Source: Dipteris shenzhenensis
Lineage: Eukaryota; Polypodiophyta; Polypodiopsida; Gleicheniales
Assembly (NCBI GenBank): GCA_047967505.1
Contig: CM106541.1
Direction: 5' to 3' (one strand)
Length of the DNA: 64,000 nucleotides
The stretch's first letter is position 1. Each line of letters starts with the position of its first letter. Shown here piece after piece: positions 23,269 to 33,849 of this stretch. Under the pieces are notes generated by a model. The model did no database searches. It saw nothing but the letters and a program-made list of their open reading frames with translations, and had not been told where the DNA came from. Made by a program: the position numbers and the translations under genes.

Positions 23269-23781
23269 ACAAAACACTACAAAAAACACAACTTTTGTCT
23301 CACAAGGGTAGATCTGCAAAATTGACAAAAGTGGTATTTGACCACACAGTCACTTCCTAGTGACGATTTTGCATCAATAGACAATAAGAACGATTCTGTC
23401 ACTTCCAATATCTCTGCGCATAGGCATACGATGCAATTTCTATGATAACTTTTCACTGACCTGCAGAACAATGGTTGCACAACCAAAATAGAGCACTTTT
23501 CTGAGTGCCTGCGGAAAACCTCCGCCACCAAAATGAGCCCCGAAACAGCCTCAAATCAGAAAAATAATGTGACCAAGGGCTTTGCCTTCACCCATAGCAT
23601 ATGCTACCCTCTCATTGCACCACAAAGGGCGTCTCAATCTGAGACAGTGCACTCTTGCACTTTCTAGCTGTGCTACCTGCAAAGATTTACTCCACAACTG
23701 AAAAAAGGAAAGCAACATTGATCCTCTTACCAAGACACTACGAACTTGGTTTGCTTCCTTGAGCTCCTTACCACGAACTGA
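23269..23781 (-). other. Copia-3 untranslated leader
   Basis: The stretch between gag start and primer-binding site has no gene. It is slightly longer than typical copia leaders and may hold small insertions. Confidence 0.4.
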
Positions 23782-23793
23782 GCTCTGATAACA
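23782..23793 (-). other. Copia-3 primer-binding site
   Basis: Minus strand TGTTATCAGAGC matches the plant copia tRNA-Met site (TGGTATCAGAGC) at 11 of 12 positions. Confidence 0.75.
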
Positions 23794-24143
23794 TGTGAAG
23801 AGCGGAGGAAGAGAGTGGGAGACAGGTAAGGAGTCTCACTTGTAGCTTTCTCACATACACAATGGGGGAATACACACAAAGGTGGAGGCTGAAAATAGTT
23901 TTTCTCTTTTTAGTTGTGAAAAGCCAAAAGAACTCTCTCTCTCAATAAAAAACGAATAGATGAACCCTATATGTAGGTCTCAAACCAAACTCAGCTAACC
24001 TAAGTGGCATACTAACTGAGCCACTAACTAGAGTAGATAAAGATAGCTGTCATCCAGCTATTATTCATGGGCGGTGTACCAACTGCATCTGCAGCTAATA
24101 AGTCAGTGACATAAATGCACAACCGTCACCCTGGCATATCACA
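23794..24143 (-). repeat. Probable Copia-3 LTR
   Basis: Begins TGTGAAG next to the primer site. A fitting end is TATCACA at 24143, giving about 350 bp. The outer border is a guess from the TG...CA rule because the partner LTR is missing. Confidence 0.4.
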
Positions 24144-24172
24144 AGTGGAGCTCAATATCTCAACTATGTGTA

Positions 24173-24175
<3 letters not shown>

Positions 24176-24222
<47 letters not shown>

Positions 24223-24226
24223 GAGA

Positions 24227-24262
<36 letters not shown>

Positions 24263-24297
24263 CAGGGAGGGAGGAGGAGAGAGAGAGCAAAAGAGAG

Positions 24298-24340
<43 letters not shown>
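24176..24340. repeat. (GA)n microsatellite
   Basis: Long GA dinucleotide run with short interruptions, followed by a (TA)n tract at 24344-24356. Open frames of RERERE or LSLSLS here are artefacts. Confidence 0.95.
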
Positions 24341-24343
<3 letters not shown>

Positions 24344-24356
24344 ATATATATATATA

Positions 24357-24857
24357 TACACACATACATATATACATATATTAAGAAGAGAAATAGCTTT
24401 GACTAGAGCTTATTTAGGGTAGAGATTAATTGGGGGGTTTGCAGAGACAAGAGACGTAAGAGGAGGGGGGGGGGATGGGGATAATGTGAATATCTAAATG
24501 TCAATAACTACATGAATGCGTATAAGAGTGTAGAAAATGTGTGTGTGTGTGTGTGGATTCCCTTTATGGTGATTTTCAAAATTTATCCAACTTCAACAAA
24601 GTGGTGGTTTTGGGGTTAGAGTCAGGTAGATGTGTGCGTGTGCATGTGAAATTTGTTTTGAGAAAAGTGTGTGTGTGTTTAAAAAATAATACCTTTTAAC
24701 AACATGGCACACGAAGCTCAAATAAGAGTGGATAAAACATTGTATTAATATGTGGGTGTACATAAGTAAAAATTGCTAAAAAGGTATTGAATCTGTCAGG
24801 TAGTCCAAGCTCGAAGGTGAAGGTCCACTTACCTACCACCATCCAAACCAACCATTT
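24357..24857. other. Non-coding stretch with a dispersed repeat
   Basis: No gene. A segment at about 24540-24680 (GGATTCCCTTTATGGTGATT onward, with GT tracts) resembles 46576-46715. A second short match (CAGGTAGTCCAAGCTC near 24799) recurs near 46079. These mark copies of an unclassified intergenic repeat into which element B inserted. Confidence 0.55.
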
Positions 24858-24875
24858 CACAACAACACAAAGCAA

Positions 24876-25135
24876 CTACAGACGCACTTGGTAGATGCGC
24901 AAAATACCGGGCACGTCTATAGGCATTGCTTTAGTAGAGGAATTACGGGCGCATCTAAAAGTGCATCGAACAACTCGTCTATTTGTGCGTATATTAACAC
25001 GTCTACTTGCGCGTCTAAACTAAAAAATACGGGCCCGTCTAACATCGCGTTTATCAGCGCGTCTATTTGCGTGTGTATTAGCGTGTTTATTTGTACATTT
25101 ACACTGAGAATCAGACACGCATTTAGACGCAAACC
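24876..25135. repeat. Left subterminal repeats, element B
   Basis: About ten degenerate copies of GCGTCTA or its complement. Many copies carry GCATCTA, GTGTCTA or GCACGTCTA, transitions expected from decay of methylated CpG, compared with intact GCGCGTCTA in element C at 54398-54680. Confidence 0.8.
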
Positions 25136-25299
25136 AGAGAATACAAAAAGTGAGATTTTGGTGTACATCATTGCTTTCCAAACATTGCCCATGATTACCA
25201 AAGCACATAATTTTTTGCAAGCCCACATACACAAGAATTAAGTGAGATGAGGAGAATGAGACAATATGTAAAATAGTTTTTCCAATATCAATTATGGAG

Positions 25300-28200
25300 C
25301 TACGGTTCAATCTCATCCTCAATGAGATCAACCCTTGCCAAACTATCTACTTCAAAATCCAAACAAGTGTTTAGATCTACAAATACATTCAACCCACTAC
25401 TACTTGTGCCACTCATGTGCTCATCGAAATCAGCATCTTGAACGGTAGGCTCGTCCTCACGGGTAATGGCCTCAATATCTATATCTCCTATCTCATGATC
25501 ATCCTCCTCTCTCGTATCACGGTCATCATCACGTCCATGGCCATGATAATCCTCCATACACTCCATATTAGTAAGTGTACTATACATCACTTTGGAACGT
25601 GGCATAATAGGTATGACATGCCACCATCTATTATTATCCACCATTGGTTGATAGACAACCTAATTCAAACACAAATACAATCATGTTATTTTTCTTGCAT
25701 CAAATATTTAAAAGCGAGTATTTTTATATGTGTGCACAGTACCTGTTCACATTGTTGCGGTAGTACTAGTGTGTCCTTCCTACTTTGCCAAAACTTTGTG
25801 GAGTCAATAGTTACAAAGCCACTTGCATGGCATTTGATTGTTGCATTAGGGCCTCTTTCCACCACGTCCTTAAACCACTTTACATCCAAAACATACACAA
25901 AGAAGCGTCGAAAGTCAAGCATAATAATATCTTGGATTATGCCACAATAATCATCCATGGCTCCATTGGCTCCCTCAAAGCTAGCAATGACGCCGCAAGC
26001 TTGTGTGTTTCTCTTATCATCAATCCATTGTGTTCGAAAATGCTTGCCCTCACACCATATAGCATTGAACATAGTGCACTACACCAAGAAAAAATCAATT
26101 AAATAAGCAATCTAAATTATTGAAAGCTCCTAACTTATGCATAACATTCTATATACCGACCTTGCTCATGCATCCCCTAGCATACTCCCATTCTTCCATT
26201 GTGATATGCATCCCCTCGTCTTTCTCTGCTTTCTCCATTTCATCAAGTAGCCAATCCACATGAATATCCTTTGGAAGTGCTCTTAGATACTGAGGGTATG
26301 GCACACGAGATCCGTGGTGTGTACAAAAGAGGGCCCTTTCTTCTTGTCTTCTTGCCTTTGCATCCTCGTATCTTGTCACCCATCTTTTCATAACATCACT
26401 ATTAAGCACGCAAAAGAGGTTAATACTATTATGCAACTCCGTGTCTATTACTTTGTTGCGTCCTTTCCCTTGAGGCACAATAGAGGTCATCCTTAGGTCT
26501 TCATCATCTCTCGATAGTCATGGGAGAGAGCTATCCACATCAACAAGAAAATCAGAAATATATACAAGTGACTCTTGTATCAACCAACCCTCAGCCATGC
26601 TACCTTCGGGTCTTGCATTTTGTCTCACAAAGCCCTTCAAGGTCTTCATGAAGCGCTCGAGGAAGAACAACCATCGTGCATGTATAGTACCGCATATAGC
26701 AATCTCATCCACCAAATGCACTGTGAGATGTAGTTGGCTTGTGAAAATAGAACGTGGAAATGTCTCCTCCACTAAACAAACCACCTCCACTGACATAACT
26801 CGAGCATTCTCAAGCGTGGTGGGATCTCTTTCCTTTGAGCTCACATACCTAGAAATGAAAAAGTACAGCATATTAGCAATATGCATTCAAACTTGCATGG
26901 AGCATTGATACGCATCATATTTTGTATCATGTAAAGTACCTCACAAGCTCGCCCATCTTGTAAATACAATCTTTCATGTCCTTCGATGCACTGCGTGAAA
27001 TGCTAGTAGGTAGTATGAACTGAACCCATGAGGAGGTGGTTGATTAGTTGCTTATAACTATTCACTCACAAATTTGAAAGAAAGAGATATTATGCACATA
27101 AAATTCTTACTTGGAGCATCTTGTGCCAATCATGAGATTTCAAGCCATATAATTGCTCTACACCTCTTTTCTTGCTCTTTGTAAAGGCTCCCTTCAAACA
27201 CCTCATGCCTCCAGTGGGAGTACGAATTGTAGTAATAGCACGATCACCGTCGCCATCTCTAGCTTTGATACCATCCATAGTGCACGAGGTAAAAAAACAC
27301 GCCCATTTGGTCTCTCTTGAGGCCAAGCTTCACGCATCCTCCGTGTAGTACGTAGATCCTCCCTTATGCCTGCCGAATCTCGTGTCCCATTCAAATGCTC
27401 CCAAATGGTAGATACCACATTCTTGAAGATATGCATGGGATCAAGCAGGTGATTGATCTTGAGGTGGGACCAATATGGTAAATGATAAAAGATGGAGTAT
27501 CTAAACAAAATAAAGTGTTAGCGGGCAATCTTTACTTTCAGCCAATATAGCTAATCTTTACTTCCAGCCAATAGTTACAAACCCTTACCGGCTCATGCCG
27601 AGTGGTGGAGGAGTCGTGGAACCATCCCAAATTCTCATCCAATCTCCTGCAGTGAGTGATTGTGGGAGGATTTCATTCCAAGGGGAAACATATCTAGGAT
27701 GATCAGGTGGGAGAAATCGATGGTGATTCTCATAGATGACCTTATTCAATGCGTCTGCCCATGAGGCAACTAGCGAAGGACCACAAACAGGACATGCATG
27801 GTAACCCGATGTAGTGAGACCTGAACAATAGATGCAATTAAGAGTTGAAGGTGGGTTTAGGGTGCCACATCCTTTGCCTATTCATAATTAGAAGTGCAAT
27901 GCTTACCTAAACACTCGCCATAGCCTGGGAAGTCATGCATCGTCCACATCAAGACTGCTTTGTAGTTGAAGTCTCATGACGAGGGAGGCCTGCTCACATC
28001 ATGCATCTCAATACCTCTCCAAAGTATCTCTAGCTCGTCAATCAAAGGCTCCAAATAAACATCAGGGTTTTTGACTTTATGTTTCCCTGGAATTAGAAGG
28101 GACAGCATAACATGTCCTTTCTTAATAGCCATAGAGAGTGGAAGATTGTAATTCACCAATATCACTGGCCATACACTGTAAGACATGCTTTTGAGTCCAA

Positions 28201-29360
28201 ATGGGTTCACACCATCCATAGCCAATCCAAGTCTCAAGCTCCTAGGTTCTTCCTTGAAGCTTGGCCATGTGTCTTCAATATGCTTCCACGTAGGAGAGTC
28301 CGCGGGAGTTCTCCACTTGCCATCAGTTGATCGATGGGAGGAATGCCATGACATTAGCTCTGCAATAGATTTGCACTTGAACATATGTTGGATGCAAGGG
28401 ATTATGGGAAAATGTCGCAGAACCTTACGAGGCACGTCCAAGGTTTTGAGATCTGCTCTATATCTTTCCTTTCCACAAGTAGGACACTCTCTTGCATCCT
28501 TATGTAGTCCACAAAACAAAACGCAATCGTTGACACATGCATGGATGCACTTGTATTCTAATCCTCCAAGAGAGGTCACATGTTGCCTTGCCATATCTCT
28601 TGAGGTCGGTAGTTTATTCTCCCTTGGAAGCATTTTATACAATAGCCTGCACGTGAAGACCATAAATGAGGAAAAGCATTCGAGTAATTGACCCACTAGC
28701 ATAATTCACCATGTTTGCAAAATAGACTTTAAAGCTTACTTGAGTGATGCATTCAAACTTGCATTGCTCCATCCATAGATGGTTTGCAAGTTTAGTAACT
28801 CAAGGGAGGCACGTAGAACAGAGAATGTACACCCCTCAAATAGTGGAGTCGATGCTGTAGTAGTCATCCTGCTCCATCCTATCATCCCTCCCTTGATGGA
28901 CATATAAATCCCGCACCATATCATCAAACACCTCCTCCTCCACGGCTTCATGAGGTAATGGCGGAGGGCTACTATCACCATCACTCCATGCATCCGTAAC
29001 GGTCCCTCCTGAAGATCCCACCTCATATCGCCGACGCTTCACCTCCTCACGGAGAGCATAGGGCAACATATGCAGGTGTGGCACTGCATCGTGCATCAAA
29101 TTAAAACGGGAGCATAACTCAAACGTATGAACACCCATAGGTATCTCAATCAACCTTAACTTACAAACCCTTACCCTGTTTACGATCACATCCCATTCTC
29201 CATACTTTGAGATATGATTGAGTGTAATCCTGCATGCATGATACATGTTTCCTCGACATCAATCACACAGACATTTGATTTTTTGCTCCAACCACATTTC
29301 GCGATGGTGGATACGGAGGGATTCATCCTCACTGGAGCTACTTGTTGAAGACGAAGACAT
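25300..29360 (-). pseudogene. TNPD-type transposase remnant, element B
   Basis: Collinear with the intact gene in element C. The start ATG at 29360 begins SSSSTSSSSEDESLRIHHRE after Met. Core blocks GLAMDGVNPFG (about 28210), MHDFPGYGEC (about 27930), NHLLDPMHIFKNV (about 27440), DUF4218 (26886-26149), DUF4216 (26072-25740) and the acidic tail (25644-25300) remain. Defects: a stop at 26519-26521 where C has CGA (Arg), and a frameshift near 27240. B keeps an intron at 26849-26939 that C lacks. The remnant dates this copy as older than C. Confidence 0.85.
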
Positions 29361-29419
29361 CCTACAAACAAACAACCTACCAAATTTGCTCTTCTTCAAA
29401 TGTTTAATTTTAAACTCTG

Positions 29420-30125
29420 TGGCACGTCTAAAGGCACGTCTAAAAGCACGTCCACAGTTGCTTCTAAAAGCGCGTCTAAAAGCGCATCTACTCTGTGTAT
29501 TTAGATGCACCTATAGATGTGCCATTAGATGCCATTATAGATGCTGCTTTTAAACCTGCTTTTAGCGCGCTCGCTTTGCTTTTCTTCACATTACTTATAC
29601 TTCGCGCGACTTGCTTCCTTCCGTATTAGCAAATCCATAGTTTCGACGCTTAAGAGGAAGGCTCCCATACTTACTTCCAAGCTCACACTTAAGAGGAAGG
29701 CACCCACACTTACTTCTAAGCTTAAAGGAGAGGAGGACGAACAAGGAGGAGAAGCAACTTTGAAAAAGTTTTTGAAAAAGAAGAAGAACCTTCCATACCT
29801 CTATCCAAGGTAAGTCTTTTTGCAGTTGATCTTGTTTGGAGGTTTGCTCTCTTTAGATTTGTACTTTCTCGTATCCAAGAAATGCATGATCTGGGTATTA
29901 GTGTCACATTTATGTGTCAGGCGCAATGTCCTTTTCTACTTTTTAGAAATTTCGTCTGTCGGGGCGCGTCTATAGGTGCGTCTTAGAGCACATCTAAAAC
30001 CACGCCTATAGGCGCATCTAAACGCACGTCTAGTCTATTTGTAGACACAAATAGACACGTCTATAGATGCGCTATTATACGCAAAAATAGACGCGCTAAT
30101 CAGACGCATCTATAGACGCACTCTG
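29420..30125. repeat. Internal GCGTCTA-type repeats at the divergent promoter, element B
   Basis: Two clusters, 29420-29530 and 29955-30125, of GCGCGTCTA-like words lie between the TNPD start and the TNPA start at 30202, with a putative 5' leader exon (donor CCAAG|GTAAGTC near 29811) between them. The layout matches element C. Confidence 0.75.
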
Positions 30126-30201
30126 ATAGTAAGCCTCTCTTCTTTTCCCCTTTCTTCTCAGCTCAACAGTAATAGATTTTTTTTCTTTTTTCCAGTTCAA
30201 C

Positions 30202-30950
30202 ATGTGGCCAGGAAGCGCTTCCAGCTCACCTGATCCCCGGGATTCTATTTGGAAGGACTTATATAACCTTTTAGGGCACCCTCCTAGTCCTGTGGAGTTA
30301 TACGGGTATATGACGGGTACTCTAAACACTCCCCAAGAGTCGGCACTATAGAATGCAAACCACCCCACACTGCTTGAGATCACCCCAACGGAATCAGCAC
30401 AGCCGTCTTATGCCCCTTCTTATGCCCCTTCCCCCTTCCCCCATGCCATCTTATGTCCCTTCTGCCATCCCATCTTATGCCCCTTCCCCCATGCCGTCAG
30501 GAGGTCCTTCTGTCTCGCAGAGCCGTCGACGTACTCCTGTGCCGTCGAGACTCGGTTCTCTAGCTACGAGTGGTCAGCGTAGTCTCGTACAGTCTCCAGC
30601 TACGAGTGGCCAGCGTATGAGCTTGACACGACACGGTAGCAGGCGTAGTAGCAGGGAGAGTGGTGGGGGATGCATGGCACAGTGCTTTGGGAGGGGTGGC
30701 GGTAGGGACGATGATGATTCAGATGATTTAGACGTGCCTCCGGGTGATGGTACGATATTCTATGACATCACTCAGACAAGAGGCATCTTGATGGATGCAC
30801 GGGGGAAGGACATCATGGCCTTCATGCACTCTGTAATTGCTAACAATTACAGAGATTTCTTTATCCACTTCAAAGACTAGCCAAAGAGGTTGGCTGATGA
30901 GACCCTCATTGTTATTCGCTTCAGGTATCCTAACCCCCCCAATTGCCAGT
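30202..30950 (+). pseudogene. TNPA-like remnant, element B
   Basis: ATG 30202 opens MWPGSASSSPDPRDSIWKDL, as in element C. A TAG at 30349-30351 replaces a CAG codon of C, the Ser/Pro-rich repeat (SYAPSPMPS) is frameshifted, and another stop (TAG for CAC) lies at about 30878. Homology ends at 30950 by deletion. Conserved words YDITQTRGILMDARGKDIMA remain. Confidence 0.85.
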
Positions 30951-31404
30951 AATCCCTATATTCCTTGGCTTGTTATCACTATACCTAAGAATTTAAACAA
31001 ATTTTTCAGATTCTAGAAGGAAAGTGAAACAACTTCTTAGACTATCAAAAAATTTAACAAGATTTAAGATCAACAAAAAGGATTATTTAAGAGAGAGGAG
31101 TAAATAGTGAGGGTAATAAAATGTACATAAATTACTTGAGAAACAAATTAAAAAGGGGGGTTAGGCCACACCCTTAACCAAATAATTATCTAAGAATTAA
31201 ATAAAATGGAATAGACAAGCGGGGGGGAATCCACACCCTTAGAAAATTTCCATTACCAAAACTACATGACAAAGGAAACTAATTAAATGATCGTAAATTT
31301 CATGAAAATTTGACTAAATTCCTAAGAAGTATTAAGCAGAAAGGGAGGGTAGATAGTTATGAAATGTTTTTATTTAAAATTTCAAGAAGTTACGCGGTGC
31401 TACA
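30951..31404. other. AT-rich non-coding spacer
   Basis: No gene or TIR seen. Purine-rich, with short G runs. It carries the deletion border of element B on the left and the insertion site of element D on the right. Confidence 0.5.
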
Positions 31405-31566
31405 CACTACAAGGCACAGGCCATTTTCCGACGAAAATACCGACGCTTTTTACATTAAATTTTTTTTTTTTCACGGGCGCAAACATCGCTAAAAGCGTCA
31501 GAAAAGGACCATCGCTATAAATCGTCGCTATATAGGGATTACTTGTCTAGTCAAATTTAACTATAT

Positions 31567-32749
31567 TACTTTTTTATTGTTAGCCATGGTGGGATATTGT
31601 AATTCACCATGACTATGGGCCATGTCGACCAAGATGTCGAGCGTAACCCGAAAGGATTCACGCCGTCCATGGCTAGCCCAAGATGTAAGTTGCGTGGCTC
31701 CCTCGCAAAGTCCGGCCACTGATTATCTATGTGCTTCCAAGGTGCACAATCTGCGGGAATCCTCAATGTGTCATCAGTGGACCGATGAGATGCATGCCAT
31801 GTCATCAACTCCGCTATGGATTTGCATCGAAACATGTGTTGTATTCTTGCAATGATGGGAAAGTGTCTCAAGACCTTTACCGGTATCCGCTCACCCTGTA
31901 AGTCATCTCTATATCGTTGTTCCCCACACTTTGGACAACTAGCCAAATCTCCATTCCACGACAAAAGAGAATACAATCATTACGGCAAGCATGGATGGTA
32001 TCATAATCCATATCCACCGTTGTTAGCATCTTTTTCGCTTCATCTCTTGATGCGGGCATGGTATTTGGTGCAGGCAACATCTTCTGGAGCAACCTATGAC
32101 AAAGACAGTATCCAAATGATGATTCTCAAAACAAACAATATACAAATAATGAGTCAAATTAATGCAAGGGCTAACCTCATTAAGGCCGAGACACTTGTAT
32201 CCGACCACCCATACTGTACTTGTAGATTCAAGATTGAGAGACAAGCACGTAGTTTAGACATCCTAGCACCCTCGTACAATTGTGTTGATTGCAACTCTCG
32301 CATTTTGACCTTAGACTCTGACATCACATGTACGTGGGATGTAGTGCCCCTAAAAATGGAATCCATCATGTCGACCATACCCTTGTCGTCATCCGAGAGA
32401 CTATAGTCTTGCTGAAAGTGAGAAGGTATATGTGTACCCTCGTCACCCTCCTCATTTTGTTTTAAGATTTCGTGTAAATATAAGATCTTCCATTTCCTGG
32501 TATACAATAAGATTGCGAACTTAAATAGCTTTGACTTACAGATGAGCCATCAACATGTGCAACACCAACGGGGGGTACTAGTTCCGGTTCCTCTCCATAC
32601 ATCCGCAAGTGGTGCATGATAATACGACGTTGATGTCATACTTCTCGCTTGCAATGAGTGCAATGATAGTACAACCTTTCCATAAGCCACTTCGTGCTCC
32701 CGGGCGTTGGCGCATCATCGGCGGATGAGCTTCCACTCGTCCCTTCCAT
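31567..32749 (-). pseudogene. Truncated TNPD remnant, element D
   Basis: Matches exons 1-2 and most of exon 3 of element A (start ATG 32749, then exon 2 at about 32450-32167, then exon 3 from about 32085). The CGA codon of A's KREVRHQ is TGA here (32636-32638). Exon 3 keeps CPKCGEQRY and GLAMDGVNPFG, then ends in LTIKK at about 31567 where the deletion starts. The second and third catalytic blocks, DUF4218 and DUF4216 are absent. Confidence 0.87.
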
Positions 32750-32852
32750 CTACACTTATAAAATCACAACATAAGCATGAGGAGGACATATTGACAATTA
32801 TAAAAAAGCATGTTTGAGCTTCTCTTGATGCCACATCAAAAAAATGACAGTA

Positions 32853-32937
32853 AGCGTCGCTATATAGTGACGCTTTCCTCTGTTCCGTCGCTATATAGCG
32901 ACGTTTTTAATTAAAAACATCGCTATATAGCGACGCT
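32853..32937. promoter_or_regulatory. Internal palindrome copies, element D
   Basis: Three copies of GTCGCTATATAGCGAC with one or two substitutions stand upstream of the TNPD start, at the place corresponding to 15984-16165 in element A. Retention in this deleted copy indicates an original feature of the family. Confidence 0.65.
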
Positions 32938-33849
32938 GTGGGTTAAAACCCGAAACGCCGAAACGCGCGGCGTTTTGCTCATTCCATTCCCTAATCTCTC
33001 AAGTAAGCAACCCAAAATCTCCTCCCACGTATTTGCGACGACATCCCATCTATTCCAAGCAACCTTCCACTCTATTTTCCACTCCTCACACTTCTCCTAC
33101 CTCTTGTACTCCCTCTCTATCCTTTTTCCCTCTTTGGTTTCTTGAAAGAAAGTTCTTCAAGAGGTGAGTTTGTTTCAACAATGTAGGTTGTTTGTTTGTT
33201 AGCTTTAGTTTTGTGAGTGTTTCTTCTTGTATTGCTAAACCTGTAAACTAGTTTTCATGCTTGTTTTGAAAGGATTGAAACAAAAAACGAGATTTCAAGA
33301 AAGAAAGAAAACTCACCTCTTTTTTCTGTATTTCTCTTCCTTCTCTTTCTCCTTGTCTCCTCAATCTCCTCCTTTCCTTGTCTCCTCAATCTCCTCCCTT
33401 CAAGAAGTTGCTTTTGTAATCTCCTCCTTCCACTAACATCTTGTTTGAAAAAATGGGTTGTTTTCTCTCTTTTGTAGGGCCAATCCACTACACCGAGTGG
33501 GACATACTATTTCAGGTAAGTGCTTCCTCTTTTTTCCATTTATTATTTTTGTTATTTGCATTGGCCTTCAGCTAGCGCCTTAAGCGCTAGCTGCAGTGAT
33601 GGGCGTAGGAACCCTCTCTTCCCCTCCCACTCTTTCCTTCTTCCCCCTTCTCTTATTCTCTTTTTTCCCCCTTCTCTTTTTTCCCTCTTCTCTTATTCTC
33701 TCTTTCCCCCTTCTCTATTTCCCCCTCATCTCTTTTCCCTTCTCTCTTTACTTTCCCTCTTATTCTCTATTTCCTTTCCCTCTTATTCTCTTATGCTTAT
33801 GCTTCTCTCATTCCCCCTTCTCTCTTTCCCCCTTCTCTATTTTCCCCTT

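Larger units (their letters stand above)
8937..24143 (-). mobile_element. Copia-3: Ty1/copia element split by CACTA element A
   Basis: Read on the minus strand: putative LTR (23794-24143), primer-binding site (23782-23793), gag start at about 23268 with gag running to 22493, then an 11.2 kb interruption by element A, then zinc knuckle, protease, integrase and half of RT (11242-8937). Removing 11246-22489 and one TCT copy rejoins the glycine/arginine-rich Gag tail to its zinc knuckle. RT ends at FLHGDL, so the 3' third is missing. Confidence 0.8.
24858..30950. mobile_element. CACTA-like element B: decayed, right end missing
   Basis: The left tip CACAACAACACAAAGCAACT is identical to the first 20 bases of element C. 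The body runs parallel to C: TNPD on the minus strand, TNPA-like on the plus strand, and GCGTCTA-type repeats at the left end and between the genes. Homology to C stops after CCAATTGCCAGT at 30950, inside TNPA exon 1, so the 3' part and right terminus are deleted. Several stops arise from C-to-T changes at CpG sites. It cannot be autonomous. Confidence 0.87.

Noticed and set aside
24115-24384. Frames of alternating Arg-Glu or Leu-Ser
   Set aside because: Direct product of the (GA)n microsatellite.
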